NCBI RefSeq assembly: GCF_009602465.1
Contig: NZ_WBKP01000014.1
Location: 18,870 to 82,869 of the forward strand
Source of the DNA: Cumulibacter manganitolerans
Lineage (GTDB): Bacteria; Actinomycetota; Actinomycetes; Mycobacteriales; Antricoccaceae
Direction: 5' to 3'
Length of the DNA stretch: 64,000 bases
This document shows, piece by piece, positions 51,039-58,909 of the stretch. The notes under the pieces are model-generated. The model was given only the letters and a program-made list of their open reading frames with translations, did not search any database and was not told the DNA's origin. Numbering within the stretch: the stretch's first letter is position 1; every line of letters starts with the position of its first letter. A program made the position numbers and the translations under genes.

Positions 51039-52448
51039 ATGCCGATCACCCTCGCCGAAGCGTTCAACCCGCGGCACAACGCCATCGGGTTCCTGCGCTG
51101 GCTCATGGCCTTCGCGGTCATCTTCTCGCATGCCGGGCCGCTCGCCGACTTCTACGGCGGCCACGACCTCGGCACCCAGTTCTCCACCGAGCAGTCGCTC
51201 GGCGGCGTCGCGGTCTGCGGCTTCTTCTTCCTGTCCGGCTTCCTGATCACCAAGAGCCGCCAGGGCAGCTCGACGATCTTCCGGTACTTCTGGCGCCGCA
51301 TCGTGCGCATCATCCCCGCTTTCTGGGCCGCGCTGCTGCTCACCGCGTTCGTGCTCGCCCCGCTCGCCTGGCGCAAGGAGCGCGGCACCTGGGCGGGCTA
51401 CTGGTCGGCGCCGGTCGACTCCCCGCTGACGTACTTCAGCAACAACATGTTCCTGCGCTTCAACCAGCACAACATCGCCCAGCTGGGGGCCAACATCCCG
51501 CTCGGGCAGAAGGGCGGCTTCGACTGGAACGGCTCGGCCTGGACGCTGCTGTTCGAGTTCAAGGGCTACCTGATCATCGGCGTGTTCGGCTTGTTCGGCA
51601 TCCTCGGCTACCGGTGGCTGGCCGCCGCGGCGTTCGGCATCATGCTGATGCTCAACACCATGACCTGGGGCGGCTTCGGCAACCCCGCCTACCTCGATCC
51701 GCTGCTGCGCGACTACCGCAACGTCATGGTCCTGACGCCGTTCTTCTTCGGCATCATGTTCGCGCTGTTCGGTGACAGGATCCGCATCGACGACCGGCTC
51801 GCGATAGCCGCCGGCGGCATGGCGTTCTTCACCTACTTCATCGGCTCCGGCTGGCTGATCTACGGCCAGTTCGGCTTCCTCTACCTGCTGATGTGGTGCG
51901 CCGTCCGGCTGCCGCTGACCAACTGGGAGAAGTACGGCGACTTCTCGTACGGCATCTATATCTACGCCTGGCCGCTGATGCAGCTCGCGGCGTACTTCGG
52001 GCTGCAGCACCACGGCTGGTGGGTCTACCACGTGACGCTCGTCGTGGTGATCCACATCGTCGCGTTCGTCTCGTACCACCTGCTCGAGAAGCGCGCGATG
52101 GCGCTGAAGAACTGGACCCCGGCCTGGATGGAGAGGCTGATCGCGACCGGCAAGCCGGGGGTCGACCGGGTGAAGGCCAGGCTGGTCAACCCCCGGTACT
52201 CCTCGAGCCACTTCGCGCGCCGGGTGCGCGACGCGGAGGCGACGGCGAAGGCCGACGTCGATTCGGACCGGCTCACCACGCACGTCATCTCCGAGCGGGT
52301 CGACAGCACCGAGCCGCTGACCGCCGACCATGGCGAGCGCACCGACGCCGACGCCGGTCGGACGGCGCCCGCGGACCTCCCCGAGGCGCTCGAGACGACC
52401 GCCCCCGAGACGCGCGCCGAGTCCACGAGCGCCGGGGCCAAGCGATGA
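51039..52448 (+). CDS. Membrane acyltransferase-3 (OafA/YrhL type)
   Basis: 469-residue polytopic acyltransferase with about ten membrane helices. The family start NAIGFLRWLMAFAVIFSHAGPL includes the conserved R and H of the acyl-transfer site. FFFLSGFLITKS and FRYFWRRIVRIIPAFW are typical, and SYGIYIYAWPLMQ is the family's late motif. The last about 100 residues are a soluble, acidic tail. Such proteins move an acyl group across the membrane to O-acylate an extracellular sugar. The next gene overlaps by 4 bp (ATGA) and encodes an AlgX/AlgJ-like SGNH protein, the usual partner. Confidence 0.9.
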   Translation: MPITLAEAFNPRHNAIGFLRWLMAFAVIFSHAGPLADFYGGHDLGTQFSTEQSLGGVAVCGFFFLSGFLITKSRQGSSTIFRYFWRRIVRIIPAFWAALLLTAFVLAPLAWRKERGTWAGYWSAPVDSPLTYFSNNMFLRFNQHNIAQLGANIPLGQKGGFDWNGSAWTLLFEFKGYLIIGVFGLFGILGYRWLAAAAFGIMLMLNTMTWGGFGNPAYLDPLLRDYRNVMVLTPFFFGIMFALFGDRIRIDDRLAIAAGGMAFFTYFIGSGWLIYGQFGFLYLLMWCAVRLPLTNWEKYGDFSYGIYIYAWPLMQLAAYFGLQHHGWWVYHVTLVVVIHIVAFVSYHLLEKRAMALKNWTPAWMERLIATGKPGVDRVKARLVNPRYSSSHFARRVRDAEATAKADVDSDRLTTHVISERVDSTEPLTADHGERTDADAGRTAPADLPEALETTAPETRAESTSAGAKR

Positions 52449-53950
52449 CCGCCACGGCTGCGGCCGCCGCGAAGCCCGGCGCGCCGGTCGATCCCGAGCC
52501 GCCACGCCGCCGAGCGACCGTCAAGGACTGGATCAACCGCAGCCTGCTCGTCCTGATCGCGATCCTCGTCGTCGTCGCGGCGTTCGTGCTGCCCCGGATC
52601 TACGACGCGAAGTACCAGGTGCGCGACCGCGGAGTCGGCGCCGCCCAGCCCGCCCCGGTGCTCAGCCCCGACCAGGAGGCGCTGTACGTCGACAAGACGG
52701 TCACGTCCGCTGCGCATCCCGGGGCCGTCGTGGAGGGCAAGGACGGCTACTACTTCCTCGGCGACACGCAGAACGCCAACTTCTCGCAAGCCGTCGGCCG
52801 GCGCGCCTACTCGCCCGCCGAGGTCGACCAGGAGGCCGGCGCGCTACGGGCCCAGCAGGTGTACCTCGCGTCCCAGGGGATCCCGCTCGCCTTCGTCGTC
52901 GCACCGGCCAAGTGGGAGATCTACCCGGACAAGCTGCCGGCCTGGACCGACGGCCTGCCGATGACGCACATCTTCGACCAGCTGCGCAAGGCGTATCCGG
53001 ACCTCCCGCTGGTCGACGTCCGCCAGGACCTGCGGGACGCCCGCAAGACCGCCGACACCTACTCGCCGATGAACAGCCACTGGACCGACTACGGCGCCGC
53101 CGTCGCGTTCGAGGGCATCGCCGCGTGGCTGGAGAAGCACGCGCAGTCGATCGGCGCGGTCCCGGTGCCGAAGGTCGACGGCGTGCAGACGAAGCCCGAC
53201 TACAACAACGAGCTCGACCCGCTGTACGGCATCAAGGGCACCAACCCGTGGACCGTCCCGCAGTACTCCGCGCCGCTGCCGGGATACCAGCTCACCCTCG
53301 CCGGCGGCCAGCCGGCGCAGGTGCCCGGCGGCACCGCGATCGACGCGAGCACCATGCCGGCGGAGACCAGCAACCCGGCGGCCCCGAACAAGAAGCGGGT
53401 GCTGGTGCTGGCCGACTCGACGACCACGGCCCTGTCGCCGCTGCTGGCGGCCACCTTCGCCGAGACCAAGATGGTCCGGCACTACCTGGACGCGCCCGGT
53501 CTGGCGCCGTCCGTCCCGCAGCTGGTCGCCGACTTCAAGCCCGACCTCGTGCTGTACTCGATGACCGAGCGGCACTTCAACCAGCCGCTGGCGGACGGAC
53601 CGGTGTGGGACGGCGCCAACCGCTTCACGGCGTCCAAGGACACCGTCGCCTCGTGGCCCCAGGCCGATCCGGACGCGTGCAGCGGACCGGCCAACCTGTC
53701 GCAGCCGCTGACCTGCCGGGTGGACGCCGGCACGGCGGTCGCGCTGAAGGTCACGGCCACCAGCGACAAGCCCGCCGACGTGCAGCTGACCGCGGGCGAC
53801 CACAAGGTCGCCCTGCACCTGGGCTCCGGTCCGAGCACCACGTACGCCGTGCTGCCGTCGCAGATCGCCAAGAACGACATCGTCATGACCGCGATCACGG
53901 CGGGGGCCTCGGCAAATATCACGGGCGTCGAGATCCGAGCGGTAACGTAG
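52445..53950 (+). CDS. AlgX/AlgJ-like SGNH acetyltransferase, membrane-anchored
   Basis: 501-residue protein with one N-terminal membrane helix (SLLVLIAILVVVAAFVLP) and an extracytoplasmic SGNH-like domain. EGKDGYYFLGDTQN, FVVAPAKWEIYPDKLP and MNSHWTDYGAAVAFEGIAAWL (His and neighbouring residues of the catalytic site) match AlgJ/AlgX, and LADSTTTALSP is at the Ser-nucleophile position. A C-terminal beta-sandwich follows. It should receive an acyl group from the membrane acyltransferase encoded just before it and add it to a polysaccharide. Its ATG overlaps the preceding stop. Confidence 0.85.
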   Translation: MTATAAAAAKPGAPVDPEPPRRRATVKDWINRSLLVLIAILVVVAAFVLPRIYDAKYQVRDRGVGAAQPAPVLSPDQEALYVDKTVTSAAHPGAVVEGKDGYYFLGDTQNANFSQAVGRRAYSPAEVDQEAGALRAQQVYLASQGIPLAFVVAPAKWEIYPDKLPAWTDGLPMTHIFDQLRKAYPDLPLVDVRQDLRDARKTADTYSPMNSHWTDYGAAVAFEGIAAWLEKHAQSIGAVPVPKVDGVQTKPDYNNELDPLYGIKGTNPWTVPQYSAPLPGYQLTLAGGQPAQVPGGTAIDASTMPAETSNPAAPNKKRVLVLADSTTTALSPLLAATFAETKMVRHYLDAPGLAPSVPQLVADFKPDLVLYSMTERHFNQPLADGPVWDGANRFTASKDTVASWPQADPDACSGPANLSQPLTCRVDAGTAVALKVTATSDKPADVQLTAGDHKVALHLGSGPSTTYAVLPSQIAKNDIVMTAITAGASANITGVEIRAVT

Positions 53951-53986
53951 TCCCGACTTCATCCACGAGCAGAAAGCTGCGAAACA

Positions 53987-55045
53987 TTGGCTAAGACGTG
54001 CCTGGTCACCGGCGGCGCGGGATTCATCGGCTGCGCGCTGAGCTCCCGCCTGCCCGAGCACTTCGACCGCGTGATCGCGATGGACAACATGCACCCGCAG
54101 GTGCACCAGTCGCCCGAGCGCCCGGCCGACCTCGACGAGCGGGTCGAGTTCGTCGTGGGCGACGTGACCAAGCCCGAGGACTGGGACCGTCTGCTGGCCG
54201 ACGTGTCGCCGACGCACATCATCCACCTCGCGGCCGAAACCGGCACCGGGCAGTCCCTGCGTGAGGCGACCCGGCACGCCGACGTCAACGTCGTCGGCAC
54301 CACCCAGATGCTCGACGCGCTCGTGCGCCACGAGAAGCTGCCGGAGAAGATCGTCCTCACCTCGAGCCGCGCCGTGTACGGCGAGGGCAAGTGGGTCGAC
54401 GCGCAGGGGAACGAGACCTACCCCGGGCAGCGCTCCCGCCAGATGCTCGAATCGGGCACCTGGGACTTCCCGGGCCTGACCGCGACGCCATTCAACTCCG
54501 CCAAGGTCGAACCGCGCCCGACCAGCGTCTACGGGTCCACCAAGCTCGCCCAGGAGCACATCCTGAAGTCGTGGGCGCTGTCGATGAACGTCACCCCGGT
54601 GATCTACCGGCTGCAGAACGTCTACGGCCCCGGCCAGTCGCTGATCAACCCGTACACCGGCATCGTGTCGCTGTTCGCCCAGAAGGCGAAGGCCGGCGAG
54701 GTCATCCCGGTGTACGAGGACGGCGAGATCATCCGCGACTTCGTCTTCATCGACGACGTCGCCGCGTCGATCGTGCTCGGCACGCTGCATTCGGGCGCCA
54801 ACGAGAACGCGTACGACATCGGCTCCGGCGAGGCGACCAGCATCCTCGACCTGGCCAAGATCGCCGCGAGCATCTACGACGCGCCCGAGCCGCAGATCAA
54901 CGGGATGTTCCGCGACGGCGACGTCCGCGCGGCGTCCTGCACCATCGACGACAGCAAGGCCGCGCTCGGCTGGGAGCCGAAGGTCATGGTGGCCGAGGGC
55001 GTACGCCGGCTGTGCCGCTGGATCGACACCGGCGAGCGCGACTGA
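53987..55045 (+). CDS. NAD-dependent nucleotide-sugar epimerase/dehydratase
   Basis: 352-residue extended SDR. VTGGAGFIGCALS binds NAD, SSRAVYGEG and YGSTKLAQEH contain the Ser, Tyr and Lys of the active site, and RDFVFIDDVAASIVLG is typical of nucleotide-sugar epimerases and reductases. Substrate unknown; context points to an activated sugar for the surface glycan. The start is a TTG at 53987 in CATTGGCTAAG, with only a weak site (AGAAAG) upstream. It ends before a 61-bp palindrome. Confidence 0.88.
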   Translation: MAKTCLVTGGAGFIGCALSSRLPEHFDRVIAMDNMHPQVHQSPERPADLDERVEFVVGDVTKPEDWDRLLADVSPTHIIHLAAETGTGQSLREATRHADVNVVGTTQMLDALVRHEKLPEKIVLTSSRAVYGEGKWVDAQGNETYPGQRSRQMLESGTWDFPGLTATPFNSAKVEPRPTSVYGSTKLAQEHILKSWALSMNVTPVIYRLQNVYGPGQSLINPYTGIVSLFAQKAKAGEVIPVYEDGEIIRDFVFIDDVAASIVLGTLHSGANENAYDIGSGEATSILDLAKIAASIYDAPEPQINGMFRDGDVRAASCTIDDSKAALGWEPKVMVAEGVRRLCRWIDTGERD

Positions 55046-55057
55046 CCCCGCCCGACC

Positions 55058-55118
55058 GTTCTGCGGGGCAGTAGGACACGCTATCGGCCCGATAGCGTGT
55101 CCTACTGCCCCGCAGATC
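55058..55118. terminator. 61-bp palindrome, type A (copy 2)
   Basis: Palindrome of the same length and sequence family as 15741-15801, with arms beginning GTTCTGCGGGGCAGTAGGAC and ending CCGCAGATC. It is even more nearly perfect than copy 1 and lies between convergent genes (epimerase and membrane glycosyltransferase), so it could terminate both. Confidence 0.78.
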
Positions 55119-55137
55119 TCGTTGGGGAGACCCGCGG

Positions 55138-57225
55138 CTACTGCTTGCTGCCCTGCAGCACCATGACGATGTCGCCGGGGATGGTCGCGCCGTCGGCGGT
55201 CGTCTTGAACTTGTCCTGCGCGGGGTTGATCTGCACCGTCACCGGCGCGCCCTCGGAGTGGTCGCCGGTCAGCCGGAGGGTGTAGGTCTCGCCGGCCTTC
55301 AGCGTCAGTCCGTCGGTCGGGAACGTCGCGTAGCCCACGCCGATCGCGTTGGCCGCCGCGGAGGTGTGGAAGACCGGCTTGCCGGCCTCGTCCAGGATCG
55401 CCACATTGACCTCGGACGAGTCGATCCAGGTCACCGCGGAGGCGTTCAGGCCGATCTGCAACGCGGTCACCTTGAGCGTGCGGTCGAACGAGATCTCCTC
55501 CTCGACCGAGGCCCCCGGCTTCAGGATGTCCACCTGGGTGTCGACCGGCGCCGGCGAGGCGGAGGAGTACGCCGTCGGGGGAGCCGGCAGCAGGTAGAAG
55601 CCGAACAGCAGCGCGCAGAAGCCCAGCATCGCGGCGAGCCGCAGCCACACGACGCTGCGGCTGATCGTCTCCAGGTTGGGCATGCCGACCAGGAACTCGG
55701 TCCGCGGGTAGTTCAGCACCAGCACCGCGAGCACGCAGGCCAGCATGAAGCCCACCAGGAAGGGGATCTTGTTCTGCTCCAGGCCGGCGGCGCGCAGCAG
55801 CTCGGCGGGCGTCCCGAACCGCTGCGGGGACGCCGGCGGGACCACCGCACCGAACGCGAGGTCCTTGAAGGTGCCGGAGTTGTACATCGAGTAGCCGACC
55901 ATGAGGTAGAGCACCATCAGCGAGGTGCCGAGGCCGGTCTCGAGGATCGAGTTCAAGGTGAAGTGCCGCGGGTTGGCGAAGATGATCAGCACGGTGAACG
56001 GCGACACCAGCGCGATCCAGTAGGGATTCAGCGGGACGATCGCGCAGAACACCAGGAACGCGGCGAGCGAGACGTAGATCGCGAACGCCTGCACCTGGCG
56101 CTCGGTGACCGGTCGCTTGACGTAGGCGAAGATCGTCAGGCCCACCATGAACACCACGAACAGCGGGACCGTGATGTTCGACTGCCAGGTGAAGCCGGCG
56201 ACGGTGAGCCGATTGAGCATCTCGTCGGTGAACCCGCCGGTCGAGATCTGGAAGGCGAGGTTCCCGCGGTACAGCAGCCGGCAGAACAGCAGCCCGAGGA
56301 CGCCGACGATGATCTGCCCCGCCGCGCGCGGCAGCCGCTTCTCCCGCAGCAGCACCAGCGGGATGAACACGAACAGCCCGAAGAGCTTCAGCGTGTTCGC
56401 CGCGAGGAACCACAGCAGGAACGCACGCGTGCGGCCCTGCATGTACGCCAGGATGCCGGCGAGCATGAAGGTGACCGAGATGATGTCGTACTGGACGGTG
56501 ACGAACACCGGTACGAACAGCGCCATCGAGGACAGGAAGTAGAAGGCCACCCACTTCGAGCGGGCGGCGGGCAGGCCCATCGTCCTGCCGATCGACATCA
56601 TCAGCCGCGCCGAGATGAGCGCGAACACCACGATCATCAGCTTCAACCACAGCAGGGCCGGCGTGGAGTTCAGATAGTCGAAGTCGCCGAACTTGTAGAA
56701 CAGGTAGGTCGGCAGGTTCCAGATCCCGAAGATCAGGTAGATCGGGATGTCGTACACCGCCGGATGGCCGTACGTCGAGTGGTCGATGGCGATCTGGTAG
56801 AAGTCCTGCGGGCGGCCGGCGAACAGCGAGTCCAGGAAGTTGAACGAGTGCTCGAACGTCGCCTTGACGTCGCCGTACAGGAAGGTGAAGTAGGCGAGCA
56901 CCAACGTCGCTGCGAGGATCACCCAGTCGGCGATCCCCGGCCGCTCGACCCGCTTCCACCAGCGCCCGACCGGGCTCGCGAGGGTGGCCGCGCCGACCCG
57001 TCCCCAGGCCCCGTCCACGTGGTCCCAGCCGCGATCCAGGCCGGCACCGAGGCGTGCGCTGCGCGAGACCCTGGGAGAGGTGCGCTCCGCCGTGGCGCCT
57101 CCGGCGCCGGGAGCCGTCACCGGCTCGGCCTCGGTCGTGGTGACCGCGGTCGGCTCGACCGGCGTGGAGGAGGTCGCTTCGGACGCCGTCACCTCGGTCG
57201 TCGGCTGCTGCTCGGTGTCCTTCAT
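55138..57225 (-). CDS. Large polytopic membrane glycosyltransferase (GT-C like)
   Basis: 695-residue membrane protein. After an about 80-residue Thr/Glu/Pro-rich N-terminus, about 12 hydrophobic segments follow from about residue 98 (IADWVILAATLVLAYFTFLY) to about 565. An extracytoplasmic beta-rich C-terminal domain (about 570-695) comes after AYSSASPAPVDTQVDIL. YQIAIDHSTYGHPAVYDIPIYLIFG near the first loop is the kind of region that holds the catalytic acidic residue in GT-C enzymes. Together with the upstream GtrB- and GtrA-like genes (both overlapping), it should use a polyprenol-linked sugar to glycosylate a surface polymer. Confidence 0.82.
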   Translation of the reverse strand: MKDTEQQPTTEVTASEATSSTPVEPTAVTTTEAEPVTAPGAGGATAERTSPRVSRSARLGAGLDRGWDHVDGAWGRVGAATLASPVGRWWKRVERPGIADWVILAATLVLAYFTFLYGDVKATFEHSFNFLDSLFAGRPQDFYQIAIDHSTYGHPAVYDIPIYLIFGIWNLPTYLFYKFGDFDYLNSTPALLWLKLMIVVFALISARLMMSIGRTMGLPAARSKWVAFYFLSSMALFVPVFVTVQYDIISVTFMLAGILAYMQGRTRAFLLWFLAANTLKLFGLFVFIPLVLLREKRLPRAAGQIIVGVLGLLFCRLLYRGNLAFQISTGGFTDEMLNRLTVAGFTWQSNITVPLFVVFMVGLTIFAYVKRPVTERQVQAFAIYVSLAAFLVFCAIVPLNPYWIALVSPFTVLIIFANPRHFTLNSILETGLGTSLMVLYLMVGYSMYNSGTFKDLAFGAVVPPASPQRFGTPAELLRAAGLEQNKIPFLVGFMLACVLAVLVLNYPRTEFLVGMPNLETISRSVVWLRLAAMLGFCALLFGFYLLPAPPTAYSSASPAPVDTQVDILKPGASVEEEISFDRTLKVTALQIGLNASAVTWIDSSEVNVAILDEAGKPVFHTSAAANAIGVGYATFPTDGLTLKAGETYTLRLTGDHSEGAPVTVQINPAQDKFKTTADGATIPGDIVMVLQGSKQ

Positions 57226-57719
57226 GTCGTGCTGTTGCCTGCTTCCATTGGCGGGGTCACGCCCTCGCGCGCCGCGGCGGCGCGCCGGCCGGGGCGTTCG
57301 ATGAGCATCTTGCGAGAGATGAAGTTGTAGACCATGACGACCGCGGTCGCGATGAGCTTGCCGACTAGCGGCGAGGCGCCCATCTTGTCGACGGTCAGCA
57401 GCAGGATCACCTGGTTCAGACCGAGCGCGACCATGTTGAGCCCGACGTACGTCGCGAACTCCTTGGCGATGCTGCGCCCTTCGCGCGCCTCGAACACGAA
57501 CTTCAGCGTGAGCACGTAGTTCAGCACGAGCGACAGCGAGAAGGAGATGGTGCTCGCCACGATGTACTGGACGTCGAACATCCGGTACAGCAGCACGAAG
57601 ACTCCGTAGTCGACGCTGAAGGAGATCAGCCCCGCGACCAGGAACCGCAGGAACTGCCACAGCAGCCGTCGCGCCCGCTCCTCGGTTCGCAGGACGGGGT
57701 CGTCGATCGGCGCGGTCAT
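57222..57719 (-). CDS. gtrA: GtrA-family membrane protein (lipid-sugar flippase candidate)
   Basis: 165-residue protein with four helices and the GtrA-family start FLRFLVAGLISFSVDYGVFVLLYRMF, then SFSLSLVLNYVLTLKFVF. GtrA proteins are thought to flip a polyprenol-phosphate sugar across the membrane. Its ends overlap both neighbours as ATGA, giving one translationally coupled cassette. Confidence 0.92.
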   Translation of the reverse strand: MTAPIDDPVLRTEERARRLLWQFLRFLVAGLISFSVDYGVFVLLYRMFDVQYIVASTISFSLSLVLNYVLTLKFVFEAREGRSIAKEFATYVGLNMVALGLNQVILLLTVDKMGASPLVGKLIATAVVMVYNFISRKMLIERPGRRAAAAREGVTPPMEAGNSTT

Positions 57720-58747
57720 CGGCCGTCTTCGAGCGGGCTGTCCTTCGGTGCGGCCGGACCGCCGAGCGAGGCGCGGGTGCCCTCCGCGCCGCTCGGGGCC
57801 TGGCCGTGCGGGAAGTTGATCAGCTCGCCGACGACCACCCGCGGCTTCGTGGTGACCCGGCCGTTGATGCTCAGGATGTACTCGCCGAGCACCCCGATGA
57901 AGAACAGCTGGACCGCGCCGAGGAAGAAGATGCCGACCGTCGTCGAGGCATCCCCGGCGGGGTAGGTGTCCCAGTTGACGACCTTGTTGATGAACACGAA
58001 GATCGCCAGCCCGAGGCACACCAGGCCGATCAGCGCCGCGATGAACGTCGCCAGCCGCATCAGCAGCTTCGTGGACGACGTGATGCCCTGCATCGCGAAG
58101 TCGTAATTGCGCAGGAAGTTGAAGTTGGACTTGCCGCGGGCGCTCTTGGCCTGGTCGTACTGGACGATCTCGACGTTGAGCCCGTACTCGGCGACCACGG
58201 CCTTGAAGAACGGCTGGACGTCGTCGATCTCCGACAGCACGCGGATGAACTCGCGGTCGTACAGGCCGTAGCCGGTGAACCGGGGGATCTGGGTGGTGTC
58301 GGCGAACCATTTGATGACCGCGTAGTACAGGCGGCGCAGCGCCGTCATCACGAAGCCCTCGTCGCTGCTGCGGCGCTGGCCGATGACGACCCGGGCCCCG
58401 GACTCCCACGCGCGGACGAACTCCGGCAGGTTCTCCGGCGGGTCCTGCAGGTCGCCGAACAGCATGAACGTGGCGTCGCCGCTGCCGTACGTCAGCGCCG
58501 AGAAGACGTTGCGGTGGAACCCGAAGTTGCGCGCGTTGAGCACGCCGCGCACGCGGCCGTCCAGGGCGGCGAGCCGGCGGATCTCGGCGCGGGTTCCGTC
58601 GGTGGAGAAGTCGTCGACGAAGATGATCTCGTAGTCGTACCTCGGCAGCTGGTCGCGGAAGACGGCGGTGAGGCGGTCGAACATCTCCTGCACGCTGCGC
58701 TCTTCGTTGAAGCACGGGATGACCACGCTGATAGTGGGTCGTGACAA
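57716..58747 (-). CDS. GtrB-like polyprenol-phosphate glycosyltransferase
   Basis: 343-residue GT2 with a soluble catalytic domain (VVIPCFNEERSVQEMFDRL, FVDDFSTDGT, LFGDLQDPPENLPEFV with the metal-binding Asp, and GQRRSSDEGF) and two C-terminal membrane helices (LATFIAALIGLVCLGLAIFVFI and IFFLGAVQLFFIGVLGEYIL). This is the GtrB/DpmC architecture that makes polyprenol-phosphate glucose or mannose on the inner face. It starts at TTG (58747), with AGGAGC 6 nt upstream. It is first of the gtrB-gtrA-membrane-GT operon. Confidence 0.9.
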   Translation of the reverse strand: MSRPTISVVIPCFNEERSVQEMFDRLTAVFRDQLPRYDYEIIFVDDFSTDGTRAEIRRLAALDGRVRGVLNARNFGFHRNVFSALTYGSGDATFMLFGDLQDPPENLPEFVRAWESGARVVIGQRRSSDEGFVMTALRRLYYAVIKWFADTTQIPRFTGYGLYDREFIRVLSEIDDVQPFFKAVVAEYGLNVEIVQYDQAKSARGKSNFNFLRNYDFAMQGITSSTKLLMRLATFIAALIGLVCLGLAIFVFINKVVNWDTYPAGDASTTVGIFFLGAVQLFFIGVLGEYILSINGRVTTKPRVVVGELINFPHGQAPSGAEGTRASLGGPAAPKDSPLEDGR

Positions 58748-58830
58748 CGAGTGCTCCTAGCGTTCCCTGGCGTTCGGCGGCCGGCCCAGTTTACCGCAGC
58801 AACGGCGCGGATCCGCGGATCGAGACGTCG

Positions 58831-58859
58831 TGCACAGCGGCCCGCAGGACCGCTAGTCT
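58831..58859 (+). promoter_or_regulatory. Promoter candidate for glutamate dehydrogenase
   Basis: TGCACA (58831-58836) and TAGTCT (58854-58859) have the 17-bp spacing of a housekeeping sigma promoter. The predicted start near 58866 gives an about 44-nt leader with GGAGG before the GTG start. Confidence 0.5.
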
Positions 58860-58909
58860 CACCATGTGGGAGGCACAACGGGGTGCCGCCCTTCTCCCGG
58901 AGGCCAGTG

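Noticed and set aside
52844..56959. 1371-residue open frame on the reverse strand
   Set aside because: Spans antisense of the SGNH and epimerase genes and then an out-of-frame read of the membrane glycosyltransferase. No domain or start signal.
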